Source: Candidatus Gaiellasilicea maunaloa
GTDB taxonomy: Bacteria; Actinomycetota; Thermoleophilia; Gaiellales; Gaiellaceae
Assembly: GCA_024330215.1 (NCBI GenBank)
Contig: JANDLU010000004.1
Span: 53,107 to 117,106 of the forward strand
Reading direction: 5' to 3'
DNA length: 64,000 nt
Under the pieces are notes generated by a model. That model worked only from the letters and a program-made list of their open reading frames with translations. It did not search any database and was not told the origin of the DNA. This document shows positions 55,930 to 63,901 of the stretch, in pieces (the first letter of the stretch is position 1; the number at the start of each line of letters is the position of its first letter). Made by a program: the position numbers and the translations under genes.

Positions 55930-55935
55930 ATCCTA
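55930..55935 (-). promoter_or_regulatory. -10 element of the GrpB gene
   Basis: TAGGAT on the minus strand, seven bases before the ATG at 55922. Its TAG is the stop codon of the upstream phosphotransferase gene, the same nesting seen at the thiolase gene. Confidence 0.45.
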
Positions 55936-56862
55936 CGGCCGGCCGTCGAGGAACATCCGCAGGTGGACGCTCGTGTTGACGCCCTCCGGATTGCCGAGAC
56001 GCGCGTTGACGGCGCGGCAGACCCAGCCGAGCCGCAGCGCGATCGTGGCGGCCGCTTCGAGGTCGGAGCGCTCCCCGAATCGCGCGAAGGACGCCAGGTA
56101 GGCATCGCGGAACGGCGCCACGTCGACCGAGTCCTCGACATCGTCGAGGCCCCACGAAAGGAAGCCCTCGAGCGTGACCGAGAGCGTGAAGAAGGGATGC
56201 GAGACGCAGGCGTCGCCCCAGTCGAGGAGGAGATACCGACCGTCGCGCACGTAGACCTGGCCGTCGTGGAAGTCGTCGTGCTGAATCGTCTCCGGCAGTC
56301 CGTAGCCGGCGAGCTCGTCGCACAGCGCTCGAACGCGAGCAACGCTCGCTTCGGCGCGCCGGCGGTCGTAGGGCGGGAGCTCGACCTCGGCGAGAAGCTG
56401 CTCGTACAACGACGGCAGCCGTGCAAGGCGGAGGTCGGGAGCCCCGAGCGCGACCATCTCGTCGGCCCGGTCGGCCAGATCGAGCTGAAGGCCGGCGTAG
56501 AGCGGGAGGATGTCCAACCAGCGACGCAGGCTCCGCTCATTTGAGACGAGCTCGCGCAGGCGCGTCCCCGCATCCGCCATCAGCATCCAGCCGTGCCCGA
56601 GGTCGACCGCCAGGAGCGGCGGGATGCAGTCCGGCCGGCGCTCGGCGAGCAGCGCGACGAGCCCCGACTCGTACCGGAGCGCGGGGGCGTTGGCCTTGAA
56701 GTAGACGTCGCCCCGGTGGGTCGGCACCCGAATCACCGTCGCCCACGGCTGAACGTGGTGCTGGTCGACCTCGCCCACGATGTCCACGCCGAGCCGAGCT
56801 AGCTGCGCGCGAATCCACCCGTGCGCCTCCGCGAGCCACGACGGATCCGTCCATGTCGACAC
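55933..56862 (-). CDS. Aminoglycoside-phosphotransferase-fold protein
   Basis: APH-type kinase-fold protein, 309 residues. The catalytic loop is QHDDFHDGQVYV, close to the usual HxDxHxxN with Gln in place of Asn, and the metal-binding DFG-equivalent is LLLDWGDACVS. The N-terminal lobe has VYFKANAP, which supplies a lysine. Phosphate acceptor unknown; the family includes antibiotic and small-molecule kinases. It starts with GTG at 56862, six bases after TAGGAT. Confidence 0.82.
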   Translation of the reverse strand: MSTWTDPSWLAEAHGWIRAQLARLGVDIVGEVDQHHVQPWATVIRVPTHRGDVYFKANAPALRYESGLVALLAERRPDCIPPLLAVDLGHGWMLMADAGTRLRELVSNERSLRRWLDILPLYAGLQLDLADRADEMVALGAPDLRLARLPSLYEQLLAEVELPPYDRRRAEASVARVRALCDELAGYGLPETIQHDDFHDGQVYVRDGRYLLLDWGDACVSHPFFTLSVTLEGFLSWGLDDVEDSVDVAPFRDAYLASFARFGERSDLEAAATIALRLGWVCRAVNARLGNPEGVNTSVHLRMFLDGRP

Positions 56863-56868
56863 GAGTCG

Positions 56869-56874
56869 ATCCTA
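56869..56874 (-). promoter_or_regulatory. -10 element of the phosphotransferase gene
   Basis: TAGGAT on the minus strand, six bases before the GTG at 56862. It is the same hexamer as the GrpB -10 element. No ribosome-binding site intervenes. Confidence 0.5.
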
Positions 56875-56945
56875 TGACGTGCCGCAATCCAGGGCTTTCA
56901 TCCCTTGTTGAGTAGACTCCGGAAGGGAAACCGAAGGAGGCATCG

Positions 56946-57095
56946 ATGCGAGATTGGATCGCGATCCTGATCCTCTACGTCCTCGCTCTGGGGTTGTTCC
57001 GCGTGCTCGGCGGGCTCGGGTCGGCTGCCGACGCATTCCGTCGCTGGGGCGGGCACAGTGCTGGAACCCGCGCTCATCCGGGTTCGAGCGGCTAG
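56946..57095 (+). CDS. Small 49-residue membrane protein
   Basis: ATG at 56946 stands five bases after a perfect AAGGAGG, the best ribosome site in the window, and opens a 49-codon frame. The product has one membrane helix (WIAILILYVLALGLFRVLGG) and a basic tail with RRWGGHSAGTRAHPGSSG. A TAGACT box lies about 30 bases upstream. No family is recognised. Strong initiation signals make it likely to be a real small protein. Confidence 0.65.
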   Translation: MRDWIAILILYVLALGLFRVLGGLGSAADAFRRWGGHSAGTRAHPGSSG

Positions 57096-57122
57096 CCCAA
57101 GTATCAGTCTGTTACTTGGCGT

Positions 57123-58124
57123 TCAGGCGCGGGAGGGATGGCTCTCGAGCGGCGGTTCCGGCTCCTCCTCGACGTGAGCCGGGCGGGCCCGGATCAGGAG
57201 CACGCCGACGAGCAGGAGCGCCGCCTCGACGACCGTGATCGCCAGCCGGTTGAGCACGATGGCGCCGAGCGCAACACCCTCCGCTGCGACCGCGAGCAGC
57301 AATCCGTAGACCGAGGCCTCGCGAACGCCGAGACCCGACGGGGCAAAGATCGCGAGCACGGCGACGATCGCGCCGATCGCGCTCGCCCCGCCGAGAAACG
57401 GGATCGACGCGAGCGCCGGGTCGCCCCCGACCGAGCGGAGCAGGAAGAAGAGTGCGAGTCCCCCGAGCGGCCAGGTGCAGGCATAGAACGCGAGCAGCGA
57501 GAGCGCAGTCCGAGTCGGTAGCCCCTGCACCTCGTGCGCGCCGAACGGACGGAGCAACCTCGAGGCGACCGCTCGGAAGATCGGCGGGTAGAGAAGCACG
57601 GCCACGAGCACCCCGAAGGCTGCGATCAGCGGCAGCGGCGCGTCCACGCCGTCCACGAAAGCCAGGCCGATGACGAAGACGCCGACGCCCGCCACAGCCG
57701 AGAGACCTGCCTCGAGCAGCACGGATGCGAGGATCAGCGGCGTGTCGCGGACGCCGAGCCGGCGCAGCGCCACCACGCGCGCCGCGGGGGTCCAGACGCC
57801 CCCGGGGACGTACTTGGCGAGCATCGAGAGCATCTCGGCCTGCAGCGCGACGCGATAGGGAATCCGGATCCCGTATGCCGTCAGGATCCGCATCCAGCCG
57901 AGGATGAAGACGAGGTAGTACGCGGCGACGACCGCGAGCGCGAGGCCGAGATCGACGAGGTCGGCGTGGCGCAGACGCGGGCCGGCATCCGCCCAGACGT
58001 CCCGCAACGCCCAGCCGAGCGCACCGAGGAAGACGGCGAGCGCGGTCAGCTCGAGCGCGACCACGAGCCGCCTATTCGCGGCGAGCGGGGCGATCCAGCT
58101 ACGAAGACGGGCCACCACTCTCAA
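57123..58124 (-). CDS. Flippase-like integral membrane protein (UPF0104/YbhN type)
   Basis: Membrane protein of 333 residues with eight or so helices, of the lysylphosphatidylglycerol-synthase transmembrane (UPF0104) group. LAKYVPGGVWTPAARVVALR and APSGLGVREASVYGLLL are family motifs. The cytoplasmic synthetase domain is absent, so it is probably a lipid flippase or its regulator. TTG at 58124 overlaps the upstream methyltransferase stop (TTGA). Confidence 0.82.
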   Translation of the reverse strand: MRVVARLRSWIAPLAANRRLVVALELTALAVFLGALGWALRDVWADAGPRLRHADLVDLGLALAVVAAYYLVFILGWMRILTAYGIRIPYRVALQAEMLSMLAKYVPGGVWTPAARVVALRRLGVRDTPLILASVLLEAGLSAVAGVGVFVIGLAFVDGVDAPLPLIAAFGVLVAVLLYPPIFRAVASRLLRPFGAHEVQGLPTRTALSLLAFYACTWPLGGLALFFLLRSVGGDPALASIPFLGGASAIGAIVAVLAIFAPSGLGVREASVYGLLLAVAAEGVALGAIVLNRLAITVVEAALLLVGVLLIRARPAHVEEEPEPPLESHPSRA

Positions 58125-58732
58125 GCGTACTGGCGCGAGAGCAGCCGAAAGACGCCGCCACGGGGCAGCTCGGCCGTCGGCGTCTCGGTCACGTGCCAGC
58201 GCGTGCGGGCTCCAGCGAGGAACGCAGGCAACGCAGGCCGCCCCGGATCGGCGAGGAGCGCCTCCGAGCCGAGCCGCGGCAGGAGCGAGAGGAGCGGGTC
58301 GACGTTGCGCCGCTCGTAGAGCACGTCAGCGGCGAGTACGAGCTGCCACGGCCCGCGCTGCGCCAACTCGCCCGCGTCCGCCCAGGCGACGAGAGCCGTC
58401 TCCAGCTCGGCGCCGTTCCGCTCCGCGTTTCGCCGCGCGAACACGAGCGCGTCGGGCGACCAGTCGGTTGCGAGCACGCGCGCGCCGCCGAGCGCGGCCA
58501 CAATCGAAGGCAGTGCGAGCCCGCAGCCCAGCTCGAGCACGGCCTCCCCTCGCGACGGTCGAGCGGCGATGACCTGCGCCAGGGCCACTCCGCTCGGCCA
58601 GAGCTCGGCCCAGTAGGGCAGAAACTCCTCTCGCTCGAAGGCTGCCTCGTCGATCAGCTCGACCGCGTCCGGGGGATGCTCGATCGTCAGCGTCCGCCCG
58701 GCGAGCTCGACCGTCGTTTCGACCACGTCCAT
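58121..58732 (-). CDS. Class I methyltransferase, lysine-methyltransferase-like
   Basis: SAM-dependent methyltransferase, 203 residues, resembling the METTL/ETF-beta lysine methyltransferase group. YWAELWPSGVALAQVI before motif I, then VLELGCGLALPSIVAALGG and LVLAADVLYERRNVDPLL are typical. A protein lysine substrate is plausible but unproven. It lies 11 bases downstream of the HepT-like gene and overlaps the flippase-like gene. Confidence 0.8.
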   Translation of the reverse strand: MDVVETTVELAGRTLTIEHPPDAVELIDEAAFEREEFLPYWAELWPSGVALAQVIAARPSRGEAVLELGCGLALPSIVAALGGARVLATDWSPDALVFARRNAERNGAELETALVAWADAGELAQRGPWQLVLAADVLYERRNVDPLLSLLPRLGSEALLADPGRPALPAFLAGARTRWHVTETPTAELPRGGVFRLLSRQYA

Positions 58733-58743
58733 CCGGCCCCCGG

Positions 58744-59151
58744 TCAGTTGTCGTCGAGGAGCCGACGCACGGCGAGATCGAGCGGCTCGAGCTCGTCGCG
58801 GATGATCTCAACGATGAGATCGCTGTCCGCCTCGAAGTAACGGTGTGCGAGAACGTTCCTCAGCCCGACGATTCCCGACCACGGAATGCGCGACTCACGG
58901 GCCTGCAGCTCCTCCGTGAGTGCCGCCGCGGCCTCGCCGATCACGACGAAGCTGTAGAAGATCGCATCCCTCGCCGCGGAAGCGGTCGTTTCCTCGCCGG
59001 CGAGTAGCGGCCGATACTCGCGGACCAGCGCGATCCGATCCAGGATGTCGCGTAGCCGTTGCTGCTCTGTCCGACTCAGCTCAGAACAGCACCGATTCCC
59101 GCAGCGCGTTTCGCCGCACGGCGGGTCGGAGCACGTCGGGCGTGGAGACAT
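58744..59151 (-). CDS. HepT-like (DUF86) HEPN ribonuclease toxin
   Basis: HEPN-domain protein; the family part covers about the last 110 residues. The RNase motif is RNVLAHRYF (RX4HxY), and DAIFYSFVVIGEAAAAL is typical of HepT. In this family MntA AMPylates the Tyr of the RX4HXY motif. Homology begins near 59075, where no ATG, GTG or TTG is in frame. The nearest canonical start is ATG 59151, overlapping the MntA gene by about 70 bases; a CTG near 59073 is an alternative. Confidence 0.82.
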   Translation of the reverse strand: MSPRPTCSDPPCGETRCGNRCCSELSRTEQQRLRDILDRIALVREYRPLLAGEETTASAARDAIFYSFVVIGEAAAALTEELQARESRIPWSGIVGLRNVLAHRYFEADSDLIVEIIRDELEPLDLAVRRLLDDN

Positions 59152-59584
59152 CGACCCGGAGCTCGAGCAACGAGGACAGCTCGTCGCTCAGCCCGAGCGC
59201 GCGCACGAGCTTCGAGCCCCGAGACAGCGAGTGGGGCAGATCGACGAGCAGGTCGATGTCGCTTCCGTCGTCGTCCTCGCCACGTGCGACAGAGCCGAAC
59301 AGACGGACGTTCGATCCACCCGAGCGCGCGATCCGATCCATGACGAGAGCGCGTGCCTGCCGCAGCCCCTCACGACGCGGAGACGGCGGCAGCGGCTCAC
59401 GCTGGAGCACGAGCCGCTCACCACAGGCGAAGAGCAGGCGACGTAGCGTGGCTATCGTCGGATCCTCGTCCCCGTTCTCGCGCCGCGCAACCGCAGATTG
59501 GGACGAGCCGCTGAGTCGGGCGAGCTCCGTCTGCGAAACACCGGCCGTGGCGCGCGCCTCGCGAAGGAGGGTTCCTGGATTCAC
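59081..59584 (-). CDS. HTH-MntA fusion, antitoxin nucleotidyltransferase
   Basis: Fusion of an XRE helix-turn-helix (residues about 5-58, LREARATAGVSQTELARLSG then QSAVARRENGDEDPTIATLR) with an MntA-type nucleotidyltransferase (LFGSVARGEDDDGSDIDLLVD, GSX10DxD intact). MntA antitoxins inactivate HepT by AMPylation, and the extra HTH should make this one its own repressor. GTG at 59584 lies six bases after a perfect TATAAT. An 18-bp palindrome overlaps that -10 box. Confidence 0.88.
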   Translation of the reverse strand: MNPGTLLREARATAGVSQTELARLSGSSQSAVARRENGDEDPTIATLRRLLFACGERLVLQREPLPPSPRREGLRQARALVMDRIARSGGSNVRLFGSVARGEDDDGSDIDLLVDLPHSLSRGSKLVRALGLSDELSSLLELRVDVSTPDVLRPAVRRNALRESVLF

Positions 59585-59590
59585 ATCTTT

Positions 59591-59610
59591 ATTATACCGG
59601 AACCGGCATA
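59591..59610 (-). promoter_or_regulatory. -10 box and palindromic operator of the HTH-MntA/HepT pair
   Basis: TATAAT (59591-59596, minus strand) is followed six bases later by the GTG, so the mRNA should be leaderless. Overlapping it, at 59593-59610, is TATACCGGAACCGGCATA, a nearly perfect inverted repeat (half-site TATRCCGG). This is where the HTH domain of the antitoxin would bind to repress the operon. Confidence 0.65.
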
Positions 59611-59611
59611 A

Positions 59612-60289
59612 CTAGGCGAGCCGCTGCTCCAGATACGCAGCCAGGCGCGTCAACGGGAACGAGATCAGGAAGAAGAGGACGGCGACGCCGGCGAAGATCT
59701 CGAACGCGTGGATCTCGCCGAGTCCGATCGGCGGAATCGCTGAGAGCCGCTCGTTCTGGCGCTCCCCCGCCTCGAGGATCTCCAGCCCGCCGATCACCTG
59801 GGCGAGCGTCGAGTTCTGGATGATGTTCACGAGCAGGCTGACGAACGGCGGCAGGAGGCGGCGGAGCGCCTGCGGCAGGATCACGAACCGGTGCCGGCCG
59901 ACCCACCCGAAACCGAGCGCCGACGAGGCCTCGTGCTGCTCGTTCGGGATCGACTGCACGGCGCCGCGCGTCGCCTCCGCCACCTGCGCGCTCCCCCAGA
60001 GGACGAGCGCGATCGAAGCGGCTGTGAGCGGGCCGAACTCGAGGCTCGGCGCCGCGGACGGAAGCCCGAAGTAGACGATGAAGACCGTGACGAGGATCGG
60101 GAGCCCCCGGAAGACCTCGATGTAGAGCCGAATCAGCGCCCGCAGCGGCAGGAGCCGGATCGTCATCAGCGTGCCGAAGACCACCCCGATGAGCGCGCTC
60201 CCGACGACGGCGATCGCCGACACGCGCAGGGTTCCAGGCAGGCCCTCGAAGAGGACGTAGCGCGCGACGGGCTCGATCCAGTCCGGCAA
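59612..60289 (-). CDS. Polar amino-acid ABC importer permease
   Basis: Permease of the His/Glu/Gln/Arg family, 225 residues, five or so helices. The N-terminal EGLPGTLRVSAIAVVGS and the loop EATRGAVQSIPNEQHEASSALGF (split here as EATRGAVQSIP and EASSALGFGWVGRHR) are diagnostic. It follows the other permease by six bases and is last in the importer operon. Confidence 0.92.
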   Translation of the reverse strand: MPDWIEPVARYVLFEGLPGTLRVSAIAVVGSALIGVVFGTLMTIRLLPLRALIRLYIEVFRGLPILVTVFIVYFGLPSAAPSLEFGPLTAASIALVLWGSAQVAEATRGAVQSIPNEQHEASSALGFGWVGRHRFVILPQALRRLLPPFVSLLVNIIQNSTLAQVIGGLEILEAGERQNERLSAIPPIGLGEIHAFEIFAGVAVLFFLISFPLTRLAAYLEQRLA

Positions 60290-60295
60290 GGTGGG

Positions 60296-60970
60296 CTACC
60301 TGCTCTCCGGGAGGGCGAGGCGCGACTCGAGCAGACGGATCAGCGCCGACAGCGACCAGACGAGCGTCAGGTAGACGATGGCGAGCATGGTCAGCGACTC
60401 GGTGGTCTGGAGCGTCAGGTTGCTGATGTTGAGCGAGGTCGTCGTCAGCTCGGCGTAGCCGATCACGTACATCAGCGAGGTGTTCTTCAGCACCGAGATG
60501 TACGTGTTGATCGACGAGGGGAGCGCGATCCGCCCGCCGATCGGCAGCGTCACGTTGACGAACGTCGAGAACGGCGCGAAGCCGAGGGCGTAGCCCGCCT
60601 CCCGGTAGCGGTACGCGACTGCCTGGAAGCCGGCGCGGAAGTTCTCGCTGTTGAACGCGCCGCCCCAGATCATCACCGAGAGCCACGCGACGGTGAACTG
60701 GTCGAACACGATCCCGAGTTGTGGCAGCGCGTAGAAGATGAAGAAGATCTGGACGAGGATCGGCGTGTTCCGGATCACCTCGACGTAGATCGCGGTGAGC
60801 TGGCTGACGACCGGAATCCGGTGGGCGCGCGCGGCGCCGAGCGCCAGGCCGATCACGAACGCGCCGGCGATCGCGAACGCGGACACCTTGAGGGTGTTGA
60901 GGAGCCCGTCGAGCAGCTCCTCCCGGTTCTCGGAGACGAAGGCCCAGAGGTCGTAGGTGGCGAGGATCAA
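60296..60970 (-). CDS. Polar amino-acid ABC importer permease
   Basis: Permease of the same family, about 224 residues from TTG 60970. LLDGLLNTLKVSAFAIAGAF, EVIRNTPILVQIFFIFYALP and FQAVAYRYREAGYALGF are typical. No ATG or GTG lies near the N-terminus, so the TTG start is tentative. A strong hairpin stands between the binding-protein gene and this one, giving lower permease expression. Confidence 0.9.
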   Translation of the reverse strand: MILATYDLWAFVSENREELLDGLLNTLKVSAFAIAGAFVIGLALGAARAHRIPVVSQLTAIYVEVIRNTPILVQIFFIFYALPQLGIVFDQFTVAWLSVMIWGGAFNSENFRAGFQAVAYRYREAGYALGFAPFSTFVNVTLPIGGRIALPSSINTYISVLKNTSLMYVIGYAELTTTSLNISNLTLQTTESLTMLAIVYLTLVWSLSALIRLLESRLALPESR

Positions 60971-60985
60971 CGGTCGAAGAAGAAC

Positions 60986-61019
60986 GAGGAGGCGGCCGCG
61001 CGAGCGCGACCGCCTCCTC
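60986..61019. terminator. Hairpin between the binding-protein and permease genes
   Basis: GAGGAGGCGG (60986-60995) pairs with CCGCCTCCTC (61010-61019) around a 14-base GC-rich loop; on the minus strand TTCTTCTT follows. It is probably a partial terminator or 3'-end stabiliser for the binding-protein mRNA. Confidence 0.65.
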
Positions 61020-61046
61020 TCGTGATGGTCGTCCGAGCGACCGCTG

Positions 61047-61970
61047 CTAGCAAACGGTGTCCGCGCTCGGCGAGCCCGGCGCCGCGTATGCGAACGTGTT
61101 GTTCGGCCGGAGGATGCTCTTCGAGAAGCCGGCAACGAAGCGCGCCGGCACGTTGTTGCGGAGGATCGCCATGAACGTGTCCTTCTTCCGCATCAGCTCG
61201 AGCCGGGAGTCGACCCACCGCTTCAGGGCGACGTTCCCCTGCTTGATCCCGATCCCGTACGGGAGCGCAAGGAACAGGTCGTCGGTGAGCTTCGCCGACC
61301 GGTCCGCGGCAGCGACGCCGACGAGCACGGTGTCGTCCCACATGAGCGCGTCCGACCGGCCCTGGTTGAACGCGAGCAGCGCGTTCGTGAAGCTGTCCGT
61401 CACGGTCACCTCGGTGCTCGTGTGGCAGCGCTTCATCCAGCGGTCGTAGATCGAGCCGCTCGTCGTCGACACCTTCCTACCCTTGATGTCGGCGATCGAC
61501 TGCACCGGCCCGTCGTTCTTCACGAGAAGACGGCCCGTGGCCCTGTAGTAGGCGCGCGAGAAGTCGATCCGGGTGTCCCGGTCGGCGGTATAGGTGAAGG
61601 TCGAGATCACCAGGTCGACGCGGTTCGTGGTCAGGAGCGGCTCGCGCGCGGGTGTGGGTGCGCAGGTGAACGAGACTCGCTGCTCGCGCCCGAACGCGTA
61701 ACGGGCGAACCACTTTGCGATCTCGACGTCGAAGCCCGCGTTCTTGCCCCGCACGTCGATGTAACCGAAGGGCGGGGCGTCGCACTTGACCCCGACGTTG
61801 AACCGCTTCCGCGACGCGATCTCCGCCGGGAGCTTCGGCAGCGGCGCCGCCACGTCAGCGCGGGTCGCCGTGGTCGGGCCGGTGGACGCCGTGGGCTGGG
61901 CGAGACCGAAGGCCGCTGTGATCACGGCGATCAGGCCAACCCCGGCCGTGGCCAGGATGATCCTCTTCAT
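61047..61970 (-). CDS. Polar amino-acid ABC importer substrate-binding protein
   Basis: Solute-binding protein of SBP family 3, 307 residues. A signal peptide (about residues 1-25) is followed by [36 protein letters not shown] and [17 protein letters not shown], the family signature. No lipobox Cys is present. GFD-type residues suggest a polar or acidic amino-acid ligand, but the exact one is unclear. It overlaps the ATPase gene by ATGA. Confidence 0.93.
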   Translation of the reverse strand: MKRIILATAGVGLIAVITAAFGLAQPTASTGPTTATRADVAAPLPKLPAEIASRKRFNVGVKCDAPPFGYIDVRGKNAGFDVEIAKWFARYAFGREQRVSFTCAPTPAREPLLTTNRVDLVISTFTYTADRDTRIDFSRAYYRATGRLLVKNDGPVQSIADIKGRKVSTTSGSIYDRWMKRCHTSTEVTVTDSFTNALLAFNQGRSDALMWDDTVLVGVAAADRSAKLTDDLFLALPYGIGIKQGNVALKRWVDSRLELMRKKDTFMAILRNNVPARFVAGFSKSILRPNNTFAYAAPGSPSADTVC

Positions 61971-62818
61971 TCCTCGACTCCTTCTTCGTTGACGGTCAAC
62001 TCTTCCAGGGACTCCGGAAGCTGGAGCGTACGTCGCAGGAAGCGGCGCGTGCGCTCATCGCTCGGATTGTCGAGCACGTCCGCCGGCGCGCCCTCCTCGA
62101 CGATCCGGCCCTCGTCCATGAAGACGAGCCGGTCGCCGACCTCGCGCGCGAACTGCATCTCGTGCGTGACGACGAGCATCGTCATTCCGATGCGGGCGAG
62201 ATCGCGCATCACGATCAGCACCTCGCCGACGAGCTCCGGATCGAGCGCGGAGGTGACCTCGTCGAAGAGCATCACGTGCGGCTCCATCATCAGCGCGCGT
62301 GCGATCGCGACGCGCTGCTGCTGGCCGCCCGAGAGCTGGTGCGGGTGCTGATCCGCCTTCTCCTCGAGACCCACCGTCTTCAGCAGCTCGCGCGCGCGCT
62401 GCTCGGCCTGCTCGCGCGAGAGCTTGCGGATCTTGCGCGCGGCAAGGGTGACGTTGTCGATCGCGGTCAGGTGCGGAAAGAGATTGAACTGCTGAAAGAC
62501 CATCCCGATCCGCTGGCGAACGCGGGAGACGTCGACGCCCTTGCGGGTGATCTCGTCGCCCTCGAGCAGGATCCGGCCCTCGTCGATCGGCTCGAGCAGG
62601 TTGATGCAGCGGAGCAGAGTGCTCTTGCCGCTGCCGCTGCGCCCGATGATCACGAGCACCTCGCCGGCCGCGACGGTCACGTCGACGCCGTCGAGGACGA
62701 GGTTCGTGCCGAAGCTCTTGCGCAAGCCCTCGACCCGGACGACGGGCCCGGCGCCGTTGGTGCCGTCTCCGTCCTCACCGTTGGCAGTGCGGACGGTCGC
62801 CGCCTCGGACGCGGTCAC
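61967..62818 (-). CDS. Polar amino-acid ABC importer ATP-binding protein
   Basis: ATPase of the GlnQ/HisP type, 283 residues. Walker [20 protein letters not shown], signature [17 protein letters not shown] and Walker [17 protein letters not shown] are intact. An acidic/Gly-rich N-terminal tail of about 25 residues precedes the domain, so the GTG start at 62818 may be too far upstream. First gene of the importer operon (ATPase, binding protein, permease, permease). Confidence 0.94.
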   Translation of the reverse strand: MTASEAATVRTANGEDGDGTNGAGPVVRVEGLRKSFGTNLVLDGVDVTVAAGEVLVIIGRSGSGKSTLLRCINLLEPIDEGRILLEGDEITRKGVDVSRVRQRIGMVFQQFNLFPHLTAIDNVTLAARKIRKLSREQAEQRARELLKTVGLEEKADQHPHQLSGGQQQRVAIARALMMEPHVMLFDEVTSALDPELVGEVLIVMRDLARIGMTMLVVTHEMQFAREVGDRLVFMDEGRIVEEGAPADVLDNPSDERTRRFLRRTLQLPESLEELTVNEEGVEE

Positions 62819-62929
62819 GTCTTTGAACCGGTCCTCGTATGTGTCTCTCGCCGCACGCTCCCCACGATCAAAGGCGACCTCGATCCAGATGTCAAGCCGC
62901 AGGAGTCAAGTCGGGCCGACCAGTCGAGG

Positions 62930-63889
62930 CTAGGCGACCGCGGGCTCGACGGCGAGGCGGACGCGGGTCGAATACCGACCCGCGACCTTGCCGGTGCTCC
63001 GCAGCGCGGCGGTGCAGCGCGCCGGCCCGAGGTTGCCGAGGTCGATCGTGGCGGCGCGACGGCTGCCGCCGAGAACTCGGGACGCGCTCCGGCCGTCGGT
63101 GCAGCGGAGCTCCATCCGGGCGCGAGCGGTCTTCGCCGCCAGGGTTGCGCTGAAGGTGACGCGGCGGCCGGGACCGAGGAGCTCGAACGGGACGACAACG
63201 GGCTGTCCCGTCCGCAGGGTGCCGCTCTTCGCGATGTTGACGGGAGGCTTGCTCGCAACCGGTGTCGGCGTGGTGGGAACATTCTCGAGATCGGCGCGGA
63301 GCGCCGTGCGAATCGCCTCTGTGGGAGGCGGGAGCCACGAGATCTTGAACGGCGTCTCCTGGTGGAGCTGCGCGTAGTCCTCGGCGAAGATCTCGCCGAT
63401 CGCGTGCTCCCAGCCGAGCGAGTAGTCGTGCGCGACCTTCGCGGCCGCGAGCAGCTCGGGGATCCCACGCGCGGCGGCCCAGGAGGCGCTGCCGTTCGGC
63501 TCCTGCCCGATCGCGGCGACGCCGCGCCACGCGTCGAGATGGTGGCCGTACTCGTGGTAGACGGTGTGGCTGAGACTCGGGGAGTTGCCGATTGGCAGCA
63601 CGATTCGGGCCGCCTCCTTGCGACCGCCATAGCAGCCGAGCGCCTGGCCACCGCACGTCGCGCGAAGCGCTTCCGGCGTCACGATCCGGATCGTGACGCG
63701 CTCGATCTCGGGCCCGTGCGCCGCATTCCGCAAGAGCTCGGCGTACCACTCGACGTCGACCTGCTCTGCCTGGACGTCGAACGTGATCGTCCGCCCCTCG
63801 CGATCTGTGCTCGTCCGGAGCTCCGCGGCCGCGACCGGCGAGCCGATGAGCGCAGCGAGAACGGTCAAGAGCAGGGCGAGGCGACGCAC
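62930..63889 (-). CDS. Secreted protein with HEXXH zinc-protease motif
   Basis: A 319-residue secreted protein. A signal peptide (MRRLALLLTVLAALIGSPVAAA) is followed by a domain with TVYHEYGHHLDAW near residue 113 (HEXXH), a possible third ligand in GEIFAEDYAQL, and a disulfide-like pair in TCGGQALGCYGG. The C-terminal 100 residues after a Pro/Thr linker are a beta-sandwich-like region. No family is recognised with certainty. TACCTT lies six bases before the GTG start. Confidence 0.7.
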   Translation of the reverse strand: MRRLALLLTVLAALIGSPVAAAELRTSTDREGRTITFDVQAEQVDVEWYAELLRNAAHGPEIERVTIRIVTPEALRATCGGQALGCYGGRKEAARIVLPIGNSPSLSHTVYHEYGHHLDAWRGVAAIGQEPNGSASWAAARGIPELLAAAKVAHDYSLGWEHAIGEIFAEDYAQLHQETPFKISWLPPPTEAIRTALRADLENVPTTPTPVASKPPVNIAKSGTLRTGQPVVVPFELLGPGRRVTFSATLAAKTARARMELRCTDGRSASRVLGGSRRAATIDLGNLGPARCTAALRSTGKVAGRYSTRVRLAVEPAVA

Positions 63890-63895
63890 GGCTCG

Positions 63896-63901
63896 AAGGT
63901 A
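63896..63901 (-). promoter_or_regulatory. -10 element of the secreted HEXXH protein gene
   Basis: TACCTT on the minus strand, six bases before the GTG at 63889, with no ribosome-binding site between. Confidence 0.5.
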
